This document shows positions 47,285 to 58,639 of a stretch of DNA of 64,000 bases, piece by piece (the first letter of the stretch is position 1; each line of letters starts with the position of its first letter). The stretch covers positions 66,995,449 to 67,059,448 of the forward strand of contig CM023539.1 in the NCBI GenBank assembly GCA_013350335.1, read 5' to 3'. Made by a program: the position numbers and the translations under genes. This DNA is from Chimonanthus salicifolius (taxonomy: Eukaryota > Streptophyta > Magnoliopsida > Laurales > Calycanthaceae). The notes beneath the pieces are model-generated. The model searched no databases, had not been told where the DNA came from, and saw only the letters and a list, made by a program, of their open reading frames with translations.

Positions 47285-47661
47285 GCTGGATTGAATAGCC
47301 AGTGTGCATTGATCTCGCAGCAAGTTTTGAGTCTGATAATGATGTATTTCAGTTATGATTTAAATGGGGTGTTTATTTAGTGTGATTGATGTGAGATTCC
47401 CTCCGATGTCCAACTTTTAGGTGAAACTCTGCCGAATTTTTGGTAGGAATCTCTGACCTTTGAATGGTAGGTTTCCTCGTATGTGTGTGGAACCCCATTG
47501 TGATTGAGATTAGAGATATCACGCCCGTCCCCGCGATGGACACGTGAACACTACATGACATTTTTCTCAAAATCAAACCAACTACAATACAAAACACTTG
47601 GGCAAAAGGGTCTCCAGTCTCAAACTCAAGGGTTACACATATATATATAAATCAATAAAGG
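47285..47661 (+). mobile_element. Gypsy-type LTR debris
   Basis: The block CCAACTTTTAGGTGAAACTCTGCC followed by AATTTTTGGTAGGAATCTC resembles the 3' region of LTR E (near 52430-52480). ATCACGCCCGTCCCCGCG near 47518 looks like an LTR terminus in the opposite orientation. Boundaries cannot be fixed. Confidence 0.4.
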
Positions 47662-47666
47662 ATTAC

Positions 47667-49764
47667 TGATAAGTCCATAATTATTACATATTTTACTCCT
47701 CAATTATATTTGTTAGTATATTTTTATTATTTAATTTTATCTAATTAGTGTGTTTTGTGTGTTTTAGGTTGGAGTATCGTCTAAACCCAAGATCGGCTTA
47801 ATTAGGTTAAATTGAAGTGTTTTCTCAACTTGTATTGATTGCTCAAAATAATAAAGAAAGAACAAAGGCTCTTGTGTGAAAAGGACAGAACAATACAGCA
47901 ACGAAATACAATGTCAGCAAGGCTGAGCAACTTGCAATTGCAAATCAGCCAACCACTCTTGCAAAAAACAAAGTAGAGAAAATGAGAAGTCATTCAGCAG
48001 AGAGCAATCAGCTACCAAAGGAAAAGAAATCAGTTGCAAACATCAAACAAAATCAGCAAGCAAATCTGATCATGCAGCAGTTCAAGAGGCAATTGAAAGA
48101 AACAAAAGAAGATTAAGCGGTGAAGGTGAAGAGGTGATCAGCTGTAGCAGTAACCCATTGAAAGAGGGCAGCACCATAAGCAATCAAAGACAAAAGAAAA
48201 AAAACTTCATTGTTGTTGCCATGGTATACAGACGGAACAACAAGATGATCGAGAATCCTGTCAGAGCTGAAGAAAAATAGCAGAAGTCATTGTAAACAGT
48301 CAACAGTTGAAAGTGCCCAAACAGGAAGCTGTTGTTGTTAACATTGTTGTCTTTGAGCACGTAGAAGCAAGTGGAAACCATAGAAAGAAACCCAACCAGT
48401 TAGCGGGGACGGTGAGGAGTTATTGGCAGGAAAGAAAAGAAAGGAAAGAATAAAAAAAGGAAGGTGGCTGCTGTTTTTACAAACAGAGAAGGGTTCGGCC
48501 AAAGAGATTACGGATGGAATAAAGTGGAAAGTAAATAGAGGAGAAAGAGAAACAGGGAATAGAAAGGAGGGTGACTGCTGTGTGCCGAGATGATGAGAAT
48601 AGAAAGGAGAAAAAACTGGAAAACAGAGTTACCATGAAGAGATATAGTCGGCCAATACAAAGAATCGGCTGATTGAATGGGACCCAGGAACCTTGCTAAT
48701 TTAACCTCTCCACTCATCTATAAATACAAGGGTCCTCCACAAGAGAAATTCGAACTGGGTACACGGTGCAAAGAGGCTAAGGAGAGGATTAGGAACAGGA
48801 ACTCAAGAAGCAAGGGGTCAGTCGAATTTCACATTGGGTTTCTAGAGGTTGGTGTTTTTCAATTTTTCTCTTTGTTTTCTTGTAATTTCTTTATTCCAAA
48901 TTCCATTGTATTGTAATTTTAATCATATTTCAATTAATGAAATCAAGATGAGTTGTAGATTTATGGTTTTCCAATTCTCAAAATTTGATGATGAAAGTTT
49001 GATTTTTCATGTCGGGATTTATCTAAGGTTTTTCAAATTAAATGAGATTTGTTGGGATAGTTGGAACTTAATTTTTCATTCTAAGGCACTCTATCAGAGT
49101 GTGAGATTTATTTTAGAATTACAATTTAAGTATAAAATTTGTCTAAGCTCAAGGTTTGGTTTAATTAATCTATGTTTAATGAAATTCATGTGGTCTTTAA
49201 TTAGATTGTTTATGAATGAAAAACTTGAATCAAATTTTGGTAATTTACGAGAGCTCCATGGTCTAGGTCTTGTTTTCATTAGATTTGAGATATGGGACAT
49301 GATGCCATCTTAGTACTTGATCCAATTCTATTGTAAATATGTAAATAAGTAATTTTAGTTTTCTTTTTATTTTCTTAGTTTATAAATTCAAAAACTCTTG
49401 AAATTGCGGAACTAGGTTGGTAAATTAATTAATTGTATCTTAATTTTGTATTTTAAATTACATTGAGATTGTTTATATTTTTAGATTAAATCCACCATCT
49501 TAATTAAAATTAGTTAAATTGTTAGATTCTATGTTTAAATCTATAATGTTTCTAAATTAAAACTAAAATTCATAGATTAGACAAATAACTCTATATTTAT
49601 GATTTATCTCCATGTTTTCTAAATTTCTAAAATTATAGAATTTAGTGGTATGTTTTTCACGGATATATTTTCCTAAGTTCCGATGGGTTCGACATCGCAC
49701 TTAATCGCTATACTATCTAATGGTTCGTACGCTTGCGAGTTATAAATTTAAAATTTGCACAACA
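47667..49764 (+). mobile_element. Solo LTR C, 2,098 bp
   Basis: The element begins TGATAAGTCCATAATTATTAC and ends AAATTTGCACAACA. It is flanked by the perfect duplication ATTAC (47662-47666 and 49765-49769). Its right terminal block, read on the minus strand, matches the left ends of LTRs A and B (GCAAGCGTACGAACCA, then TATAGCGATTAAGTGCGA), so it is a related LTR in the opposite orientation. No gene lies inside; the longest frame, 48849-49313, is AT-rich and has no domain. Confidence 0.92.
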
Positions 49765-49866
49765 ATTACAACCCTTAAATGAAAACACATAACAACATCA
49801 TTACATCATGCTTTTAATAGAAAACCAAAGCATATTCGAAAAACCACAAATCAACCGAAAAGAAAA

Positions 49867-52617
49867 TGTAATGGCTCGGCCCTTATAATTATTGATTTAT
49901 GACGTCATAATAGGGGTTACACGTGTGAGTAGTATTGGAGGGTCCCATGTGGGTCCCGTCAGAGTACACGTGTTCTTCAGAGAACACCCCTGTCAGACAA
50001 AAGTTGGAAAAATAATTAAAATTAATTAAATAAGGTGTGTCGGTTCGATCGAGGACTAAACTTAAGTTCTATATTAAAAACCCTTTTGCACGAAAATTAG
50101 GTTATTTTCATCTTCTTCCTCTTGCAGCAGCCAACCCCTCTCCCGTACCAACCGCCTCCTCTTCCCCCCCCTCCATCCATTTTCACCCGTAACAAGTATT
50201 GGATTCGGATTTCCTATGCTTGGAACGTTCTTTGCACAGTACTTTCTCCTCAGAAGGTAAGAGTTTTGATCCTTCTCTTTTCTTTTCCCTTTATTTGATA
50301 GGTGTATGAAAGGATTTGATGAGAATGGAGTTTGTAATGGCCAATAGGCATTATTTGGAGAGAGATCCATGGAAAATATTTGAGGATTTTTTAAGTAGGG
50401 CTTTGGATGGACATGGATATTGTTAAAAAAGGGTTTTGGAACCCTTTGGGAGGAATATAAATTGGAGAGAGATGTGCTGTGTCGATTTTGTGATGATTTA
50501 TGGGAGAAGATTTGAAATTTCCCATGGATTTAAGGGATTAATCCAGATTAGGGTTAAATCTTGGGTCTAGATTTAGGGGTTTTGTTTCTAAACTTTGTTT
50601 AGGCCTAATACATGAATTAATAGTGGTATATTATGTTCTCTTTATATGATTAGAGCCTTCATACCTCGAAGCCGACGAGGCACTGTCCGAAGATCAACCC
50701 GGAACTTTGTAACTTTTGAGGTGAGGAATGCTACACACCTTGTATGGATGCTTATATGCTCATACGTTAATTTAGGGAATTTATTAAGTTATTAATGAAC
50801 TTTAATGCATGATAAATTGAATTAATTTTCCATTTAAATGCATGAATCATTATGAATCCCTAATTGTGTGACATGTAGCATGTTTATGATGTTGTTATTA
50901 TGATGGGTATATTGTGATGATTATTGGAAACCCTTATGAAGGGCTAACATAATTAATAATGGTTAAACTTGGGTTTGGACCATGGGAGACAAGAGTATGG
51001 GGATCTATGTTGATAAACCACCAAGGGATGGGCTAGAATGGAGATGAATTGCAATGACTATATGAGATGCGTTTATATGAGCCCAAGTTGTGTATCCCAA
51101 GATTGGTGTGTGATCCACCTCCCGAAGTCAACCCAATCAAGAGATTTAATTGAATATGAAAGATTTAGGAATGTCTTATGCTTGCTATCAATGTGTTTGT
51201 ATGAACATGATGTGTTTATGACATCTATGATGCCCATTTAATTGTAAATGTAATTCCTTTCACATCACTCATTTAATACGGACCTAGGTTGAGTTAACTA
51301 GTGAGTCATTATTAGAAGTATGTGCTATATGGGGCATGTTGGATTTAGATAACACTCGGATGGACCTTAAGGGCAGAAAGGACCTGTGTATATACCTTCC
51401 CCCACATGGACATCCACTAGTGTGACGACCCAACTCCTTAGAGGAGGTTGGTGTGACAATGAGATGGATAAGTGATGTGGAGCAGTGTCCTGCATCAATA
51501 AGTATGTTGGAACCCTATTGGAACGGCGAAGTCGGCTACAGGGACTTGGTCTCATAGGGTTACAGTCGAGGAGTGAGTCCCTCATATGCCATGCGCTGAA
51601 GGGAGCTCTCACGGCTGTTTGACACACTTGATGTGCATTGTGGTGCAGGGCTAGATACTTGCATGCCCCACGAGGGTGGTACTAGATAGGTAAGGTACAC
51701 AAGTTGGGCACAGGGTTAGGCACCGTATACCCATTGGGTGACGAGTCAGCTTGGTAAGATGTCTGTGTTTACGCGTAGGATTTGGCCTTACACCTTTGTA
51801 GGGTGATGTGTCAACTTGATAAGGCGATTTTCAATCACCTAAGAGCTTGACAAAAGGGAGACAGGACGAGATGGACTAGAACAGGTTAGGCGTGAATCAC
51901 ACGCTTAGTAAGTCGTGGACCCTAAGTCTTGCTAGGGATCATGATGTTATTGTGATATTTGACTGCCCATTCCATAGAGGTATCCTTCCTTGGGTTTGAG
52001 TTCCCATTGATGATATGAAAGCACGACATGATTGCATAGCTTTGTCATTATTCCCTTTCATACATCACAATGTCGGTGCGCGAGTGTGTAGCATGCATAT
52101 ATTTCCTTACTGGACTTGTTTTTGCTCACATCCTTACAATTTCAGGTAATTTTGCACCAGCTGAGTCCGAGAGAGAGAGAGGACGACCTTAGCCCTATTT
52201 TATTTCTGCTTTTCATGCACTTCACCATTGATAGGATATTTTGATTATTTATTTAGTATGATTATTATTTGAGTTTTTAAGATTGTTGATGACATACATT
52301 TTGAGGAATATGCAAACCTTTGAGATAATTTTATGCTTTGGATATTATATCTTAATATTCATTTTATCTATGAGAGTAGATGTGACGTGTTTGGACAGGT
52401 ATTATTTGTAGTGACCATTATGTGTCCAAACTATCAACTTTTAGGGGAAACTTTGTCAAAATTTCAGTAGAGATCCCGTACTCTGAATATGATCTATATA
52501 CTTGTGTATGGATCACACGTGTGATTTTCACGTGTCGTAATTGGTGATTATTATGCTTTTTGCAAGAAAGGAAAAATTTATCCCCGTCACATGCCTATTT
52601 TGGGTCGGGGCATGACA
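49867..52617 (+). mobile_element. Solo LTR E, 2,751 bp, gypsy type
   Basis: The element begins TGTAATGGCTCGGCCC and ends TTTTGGGTCGGGGCATGACA, with the perfect duplication GAAAA (49862-49866 and 52618-52622). Its ends and length resemble LTR D, which suggests the same Ty3/gypsy group but a different family. Only about 100 bp separate it from LTR C. Confidence 0.92.
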
Positions 52618-52622
52618 GAAAA

Positions 52623-53418
52623 CACCGAAAAATTCTCAATGAATCGACAATGCAAATAAAATACCATACTCCTACCTCAACTCAAGAAGCTATAAGTCCT
52701 CCAACATCCAAAAGAGCCCATCAACAAGTGGCTGAGGAAACGTCTCCAACGGTGGCCATGAGCAAGAAGAAAGGAGGAGAAGGAAGGAGCAAGAGGTTTC
52801 ACCAGTGAAGCACGGGAAAAAGAGGAAGAGGACTGAAGGAAAATCCCCCAAAAACCTTTGGGAAGCCAGAGAGGGAAGAAGGGAAAGAGGGATTTGCAAA
52901 ACCTTAACTTGCTGAGCCCTTTTATAATGAAACTTCTCACTCTACCAAATCCTCTGATGGCCAGCGTCGGATCATCCGATGATTCCAACAGATTTTCTTA
53001 TCATCTTGCAATTTAGCAATTTCAGACCTATAACAATCATAACTTGAGTTACAGAGCTCAGATTTGGACATTCTTGTGCTCAATGTAAAACTGTTTGAAA
53101 GAAACTCTGAAAATTTTATTGCCTAGATCAGCTTGAAATCTTGTAGAGTTAATTTGAATTGACTAATTCAAGTTTTTTATTTTAGTTTTTAAACAATCAT
53201 TTTGAACTATATGAGCTAACAGATGAAGAGTTGAATCATTTGGAATTAACCAGACAGTGTTTAATTGGCTTGATTTTTTAAAAACTCTAGTGAGGAACAT
53301 TGACCAAATAAACAGCGATATTCAATTGAGACAAAATTTCAAACCAACTACAACGAAGCGGTCCCTCAATCCTACCTATCCTACTATCAGCCTACACAGT
53401 GGGGTCCAACATAAATGA
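52623..53418. other. Unassigned DNA right of LTR E
   Basis: Overlapping short frames at 52560-52808 (plus) and 52988-52677 (minus) show no domain. The text continues the host sequence broken by LTRs C and E. Nothing else is recognisable. Confidence 0.4.
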
Positions 53419-53420
53419 TA

Positions 53421-53610
53421 CTTCCTCCATCCCATTTTAGTTGTCTCATTTGAAGTATTTGTATTTTTTAAGAAACTCTCTATATAAGGCTAGCAGTCAT
53501 GTGATCTCACCCATTTTTAACACATATTATACTACTCGAATACAAATGAGATAACTATTTTGAGACAATTCAAAAATCCATATAGGACAACTAATTTGGG
53601 ACAGAAAGAG
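53421..53610. mobile_element. Stowaway-like MITE, 190 bp
   Basis: The left end reads CTTCCTCCATCCCATTTTAG and the right end, on the minus strand, CTCTTTCTGTCCCAAATTAG. Both fit the Stowaway consensus (CTCCCTCCGTCCCA). TA dinucleotides flank it (53419-53420 and 53611-53612). Stowaway MITEs are mobilised by Tc1/mariner transposases; this one is non-coding. Confidence 0.85.
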
Positions 53611-53612
53611 TA

Positions 53613-54230
53613 TAATTTTAAAATGTTGGTCATAAACAGAAAAATGTGCCTTAGATCATTACTACATACATTTGGAGTTGTACCCCAACTTGCTTGAGGG
53701 CATCAAATCTATAGAAAAAATTATACTTGATTCAATTAAAATCATTTAATGACCGCGCGATGTTAACCATAAAAATCCTATATTTTTGTTTATTTGGGTT
53801 CAAACATTTATTTCTTTAAAAAATAAACAAAATATTATCTTTCTTATTAAATTTTCTTATTCTTCTATAAAAATGAATTTATTAAAAAAAGTAAAAAATA
53901 TCTTCTTCTTTTTTTGTGTTTTGGACAAATAGATGACTCATTTATGTGATATTCATTTTCCATTAATTGGATTGTGTCGAGTGTTCACGGTAGGAATGCT
54001 AAATGCACATTTGAACTGTCGAAAATACAAAAACCATAGTTCATGATAATTAAGGAGTGTCTGGTCATTGTTTGGTTAGAAAGAGGTGCAAATTATTTCA
54101 ACCACCAAGAACTACTGGAGGATGATAGTATTACATTATATGTATTGTAGAAGATGATAGGGTAACACAAACACAACAAAAGACCAGAGTGGAAAACCCA
54201 AAACGGGAAAAATTATGGAGAAAGGGAGAG
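53613..54230. other. AT-rich spacer, no gene
   Basis: I see no coding region and no repeat I can name between the Stowaway element and the decarboxylase-like gene. Confidence 0.45.
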
Positions 54231-54233
54231 ATT

Positions 54234-54239
54234 TTTATT
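54234..54239 (-). terminator. Poly(A) signal candidate
   Basis: The minus strand reads AATAAA about 180 bp beyond the stop codon of the decarboxylase-like gene. Plant signals are loose, so this is only a plausible site. Confidence 0.35.
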
Positions 54240-54416
54240 ATTCTATATATTGAAAATTACAGCAGTAGTGTAAATATAATCAGTAAAGAGTCCTAAGCAG
54301 GTTAGGAGTCTCAATTAAACTAGGACTCTCTCTCCTCAACATGTATTCATTAGAACATGAATAAAAAGCTTAAGATCTTGCTAGAGGTTGAATGGCTCTT
54401 AAGAGCATGGTACATT

Positions 54417-55697
54417 TCAACCTTTGGTTGGAGAGACTGGGTTGGTGAACACATACTTCGTATGTATATTAGCAGCACAGAAGCCATTAAAATTAATAGC
54501 AGAAGCGTGTGCATAGGCACCCATGTTGGGGAAAACCAACCAATCCCCTACACCAAGCTCAGCCAATTGCCTATCAGTAAATACAGTATCTAGAGCATCA
54601 CAGGTAGGTCCGAACACCGTCGTTCGGAACGTCGGTAGGCCTTTACAGAGGGGATTTTCCCGCCGGGTTGTGTAAGCGAAGGGCACAGCATTAACACCCT
54701 TTCGGTGGTAAATCACACCATTCATCGACCCGTAAACTCCATCGTTGATCCAGTACTCACGTAGTTCACCCCGAACCCGTTTACCGATCACATTGGTGAC
54801 TAGCATGCACGCCGCTGATACTAGATACTTTCCGGGAGTCGCTGTAACTGACATGACGGCGAGGTAGGGGAACTGGGCTTGGAGTAACTGGCGAAGTGCC
54901 AAAGCTTCTTTGACAAAGCCAGTGCCGGAGCAGAATCCACCACCCAGATTCAGCATTCTGGGCCTGGAGAGGCCCAGTTGAGTGAAGGCTTGAAATGCAT
55001 TGCATACCACTTCCATGGCAGCTCCATGGGTCTTGCCGGACGACGAACTTCCTTCTGGTTCAAATGAGATGCCGACTACATTTAAACCCAATTCCCGAGC
55101 ATGCCGCAGAACTGGAATCACCTCATGAATTAGGGCACCACTCTTTGAAGAAGAAGCATTTCGCGAACTCGCCTCGCCGCGGTCCGGAGCATGAATGTGG
55201 AGCAACAATGAGCATTGTGGATGGAGCTTCCTCACCTTGTCGAGCTCTTCGACAGAGTCGAAGACGAGCATGTTTACGTGGACTCCCGCGGCATACTTGA
55301 TGTGTTCTTCCGCCTTGCAGGGGTTCGAAAATAGGATTCTATCGGGCGACACTGCTAAGGAGAGGACATGGGTAATCTCGGAACGGCTGGCACAGTCGAA
55401 ACCGGCACCAAGAGCGGCTAGAGTGGCAACTAGGGCTCGGTCAGGGTTGCACCTCACAGGGAAAAAGGGTCGGATGGTGGGCAGATTTTGGAGCCATGAA
55501 TGGTAGAGGGAGATTAGAATACCTAGGTCAGTGATGTAGAAGGGATCCAAAGGGACTTCTTCATCTATGATCCTCACAAGGGCTGAAGTGAGTGGATCTT
55601 GTGAGGGTGATGGTAAAATCTCCCTCACCCTAATGTTTTTCAGAGCTGGGATTTGCATGAGGGATGGTAAGGTTTGAAGGGGAGGTTGTGTATCCAT
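54417..55697 (-). CDS. Ornithine-decarboxylase-like protein, probably catalytically dead
   Basis: The intact, intronless 426-residue frame matches the length and fold of plant ornithine decarboxylase (ODC), a PLP enzyme that makes putrescine as a homodimer. Retained are FDCAS (101-105), Glu107, Lys185, the glycine loop LNLGGGF (249-255), INDGVYGS (317-324), GPTCDALD (363-370) and NMGAY (391-395). Changed are the Schiff-base lysine (ODC VKCN; here VRCN, Arg82), the arginine equivalent to mouse Arg154 (His167), the stacking histidine loop (ODC SFHVGSG; here SFEPEGS, Glu213) and the phosphate site (ODC EPGR; here TPGK, Thr287 and Lys290). So the substrate side is kept while the cofactor side is lost. 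Loss of the lysine abolishes normal PLP chemistry in the family. An intact frame with a good TATA box argues for a maintained gene. It may be a regulator of true ODC or an altered enzyme; which is unknown. Confidence 0.88.
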   Translation of the reverse strand: MDTQPPLQTLPSLMQIPALKNIRVREILPSPSQDPLTSALVRIIDEEVPLDPFYITDLGILISLYHSWLQNLPTIRPFFPVRCNPDRALVATLAALGAGFDCASRSEITHVLSLAVSPDRILFSNPCKAEEHIKYAAGVHVNMLVFDSVEELDKVRKLHPQCSLLLHIHAPDRGEASSRNASSSKSGALIHEVIPVLRHARELGLNVVGISFEPEGSSSSGKTHGAAMEVVCNAFQAFTQLGLSRPRMLNLGGGFCSGTGFVKEALALRQLLQAQFPYLAVMSVTATPGKYLVSAACMLVTNVIGKRVRGELREYWINDGVYGSMNGVIYHRKGVNAVPFAYTTRRENPLCKGLPTFRTTVFGPTCDALDTVFTDRQLAELGVGDWLVFPNMGAYAHASAINFNGFCAANIHTKYVFTNPVSPTKG

Positions 55698-55766
55698 TTA
55701 ATCTTACAGAAGAATTGCTAAAGGGCTCTTTGTGAACTTGGGAGATAAATGAGTTGTGAAGGTCCG

Positions 55767-55776
55767 ATTTATATAG
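55767..55776 (-). promoter_or_regulatory. TATA box of the decarboxylase-like gene
   Basis: The minus strand reads CTATATAAAT about 70 bp before the start codon, an almost ideal plant TATA box. It would give a leader of some 40 bases with no upstream start codon. This supports transcription of the gene. Confidence 0.7.
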
Positions 55777-55940
55777 GGTTTGGCTTTTCCCCTGTTTTGG
55801 GGTGTATTCGATGGAATCCATTACTTGTGACTTTTACGCTAGAATCTCCATAATTGAACACTTTAAATCAGAAGGTGAAAGTGGAAGATGGTGAAAGGTG
55901 ACTGGAGTGGCTTCTTGCACCTAACTCTACTAAGACTAGG

Positions 55941-57145
55941 GCCTAGTTTGGATCAGGGGAAAATTTCGTAGGGGTGGCTAATTAAAGGTGGGTAATAAGG
56001 GGTGCGTAATTAATAATAATTTTAGGAGAATTTATAATTTTTAATAAATTCATATAATATAAAAATAAAAGTTTTAAAAAATTGTGAAATTGAGTTACAA
56101 AGCTTAAAAATTCATTTATAAGTGAAAATATTTCATACGTCCATGTTAGACTATATAACTGAATCTATTTTTTAAATTCTAACTTATTTTCAATTCAAGT
56201 CAACTAATTTAGGTCGCTTCAAATTGAGTCATAGTCGAACCACTATAATTAAGTGCATAATTGGACCTATAAATATTATATTAATATATTTAAACAAAGA
56301 GACATTTATAAAAGAAAATATCCATTTTTAAAATAAATTTATTATAAAGAATTAATTTTAAAAAATCATCACATAGTGATAAAAGAATAAGAAGAGTGTT
56401 TTATAAAGCATATCTTATTTTAACTCAAATTTTTTTTAAAAAAATTGTGACCAACCCATATTTTAAATTGTTCGGTTTAACCAACTAATATTTGACATTG
56501 GAGTGAGTCAGATTTGAATTCACCTACTGAAGTTGTACGAAAAATATTTTATTTCTAAAAAGGACACTCTATGCTAATATAAGTGAGTCATTAAGGACTT
56601 ATATCACAAATTGAATTGAATGATATTTGATAATGATATGAAATTTATTAGTTTTATAAATTTAAACAATTTATTATTACCAAAATTTATATAAAGTTAG
56701 TCTTGTAAAACACATAAAACTTTAAAATTTAAACAAATGAAATTAAATAATTGAAAAGATAATTTTTATTCTCTATCAAATTTAATTACTTAAATCAAAT
56801 AGATAAAATTTAAATAATTTTTTTTATTTTATAAGTATAATGTTGAAAATATTTCATTTATTTTAGTCAAATTATTATTATAATAAATTAACAAATTTTA
56901 AAAATAAAGATGTTAGATTGAAATTTGAATTGCATTGAGTTCCATTCACAGCTATGAAGGGGATTGACAAGATAATGAAGGGAAGGAGAGAGAAAGGTTT
57001 TATGAATACTACTCGAGGCCAAAGGGTTTTCAAATTTGTCAAAGGGGAGGTAAAATCCAATTTTTTTACCTCTACCCTCTCGCTACCAAACAGAGGAATC
57101 CGAGGGTTACCCGTGTTCCTCCCTCAATTCACCTCAAACAAAGGC
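55941..57145. mobile_element. TIR element upstream of the decarboxylase-like gene
   Basis: The left end reads GCCTAGTTTGGATCAGGGG and the right end, on the minus strand, GCCTTTGTTTGAGGTGA. The AT-rich interior shares a block with the element at 20977-21892 when read on the opposite strand (TTTTATATTATATGAATTTA, then a run related to TATTAATTCT). This suggests one family in inverse orientation. No clean target duplication or transposase was found, so the exact ends are uncertain. It begins about 165 bp above the TATA box. Confidence 0.5.
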
Positions 57146-57155
57146 AGTCTAGAGT

Positions 57156-57790
57156 GAAAGTTGCCAGCGTGCACATGCGTGTGCATGGTTAACTTTGCCA
57201 TTACAACTTGATGAGTCATCAACTCAATTACAAATTTTGTAAAAAATAAAATTTTACCCATGTTATTATAAATATTTTTTACCCCACTAAGACTAGAGTG
57301 TTCATTACTAGAAAGTTGCTAGTGTGCGCATGGGCGTGTATGGTAAACTTTGCCATTACAACTTTGATGAGTCATCAACTCAATTACAAATTTTGGTAAG
57401 AAATAATTTTTTACCCGTATTATTTATCATATTTTTTACCCCACTAAGACTAGAGTGTTCATTTGTAGAAAGTTACTAGAGTGCGCATGGGCGTGCATGG
57501 TTAAATTTTCCCTTAGAATTTAGAACTTTGATGAGTCATCAATTCATTTGTCAATTTTGGTAAAAAATACTTCTTATGTTTTATTTTTGTTGTCCAATTT
57601 TAAAATTTTGAATTTAAAAAAAAAAACCTCTCAAAAGACTTATAAACTTCTCTCCAAGTAGAGAGAGAATCAAAATGATATCAGACAATTATTTTGAGAC
57701 AATCTCAAAATACAAATTAGACAACTAAATTGAGACAAAAGGAATAAAATTTTACCCATATTTTTATCATATTACTTATATAGGACGAAA
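57156..57790. repeat. 155-bp minisatellite, about three copies
   Basis: Units start GAAAGTTGCC (57156), GAAAGTTGCT (57311) and GAAAGTTACT (57468). Each contains GTGCGCATGGGCGTG or a variant, TTTGATGAGTCATCAA, and ACCCCACTAAGACTAGAGTG except in the last. The third copy is interrupted by a Stowaway-like MITE and resumes after it with AAATTTTACCCATA. Confidence 0.88.
57570..57744. mobile_element. Eroded Stowaway-like MITE, 175 bp
   Basis: The left end CTTCTTATGTTTTATTTTTG and the right end on the minus strand, TTCCTTTTGTCTCAATTTAG, pair imperfectly. TA lies on both sides (57568-57569 and 57745-57746). The flanks join to restore the third minisatellite unit, which confirms both boundaries. Confidence 0.75.
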
Positions 57791-58639
57791 TCTTTAACAC
57801 GTCTATAGTTTATATCGGTTAAAATTAGGTTAACATTTGCACTGATTTCATTGAATACAATTTTTTTTAAACAAGTGTGTATGCTTTCATCCCAATAATA
57901 AAGATGACTTCAATAGAGTTTCAATAGGGACGCTTATGCTTCATCGTAGGACTAGGCCAACAAATGTCAAATTTGTAGCTGAAGTACCCTTTTGCAAATT
58001 TGCGGCTCAGTGAAGTAATTTGTTATACATAACACATAAGAAGAAACTTCTAGATATATTAAATTATAAAAAAAAAAATCTGTATAATAATTTTTAAGAA
58101 TTTCAAATAAAAATAGAATATCAACATTATAGTTTACTAATATAGCTCCCATTGTCTAATTCATGTTTGAAGAGTACTTGTTATCATTGTTACAAATACT
58201 TTTCTCGGGATATTAACAATAATTGGTAATATCGAGATTTTTCAAGTTCTCAGATTTTTACTAGGAAATTACAGAAAAATCTCGTAGAAAATATAATATT
58301 TATAAATAAAAATATTAAATAAGGAATTTACCAGTATTTAGCTGAGAACTTATCGAGATATTATCGCAATATTACTATTTATTGTGATTTAATTGAGAAT
58401 TTATCGAGAATTTACTACAGTACCAATAAATCTTGAGATAGTAATGGTGATTAATATTTTACCAATAAAAATATGATAAATTTAAAAATAATAGAGATAT
58501 TTATATAATTACTTATTATGACATCCTAGTTATTGCCTTTTTGGTACTATCCTGTGTGCACTCGGTCGCACTACAAGCCTAAGGCCCTAAAAACGCCCAC
58601 ATATTTTACCTTGAATGAGTCAGTTGGATTGAGTGTATT
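57791..58639. other. AT-rich spacer
   Basis: No gene is seen. AAAATCTCGTAGAAAATATAA at about 58272 also occurs near 177 at the left edge of the window, followed in both places by related AT-rich text, so both are copies of an AT-rich repeat whose ends I cannot define. Confidence 0.45.

Noticed and set aside
48849..49313. A 154-residue plus-strand frame
   Set aside because: It is inside solo LTR C, rich in F, I, L and N, overlaps an open frame on the other strand, and shows no domain.
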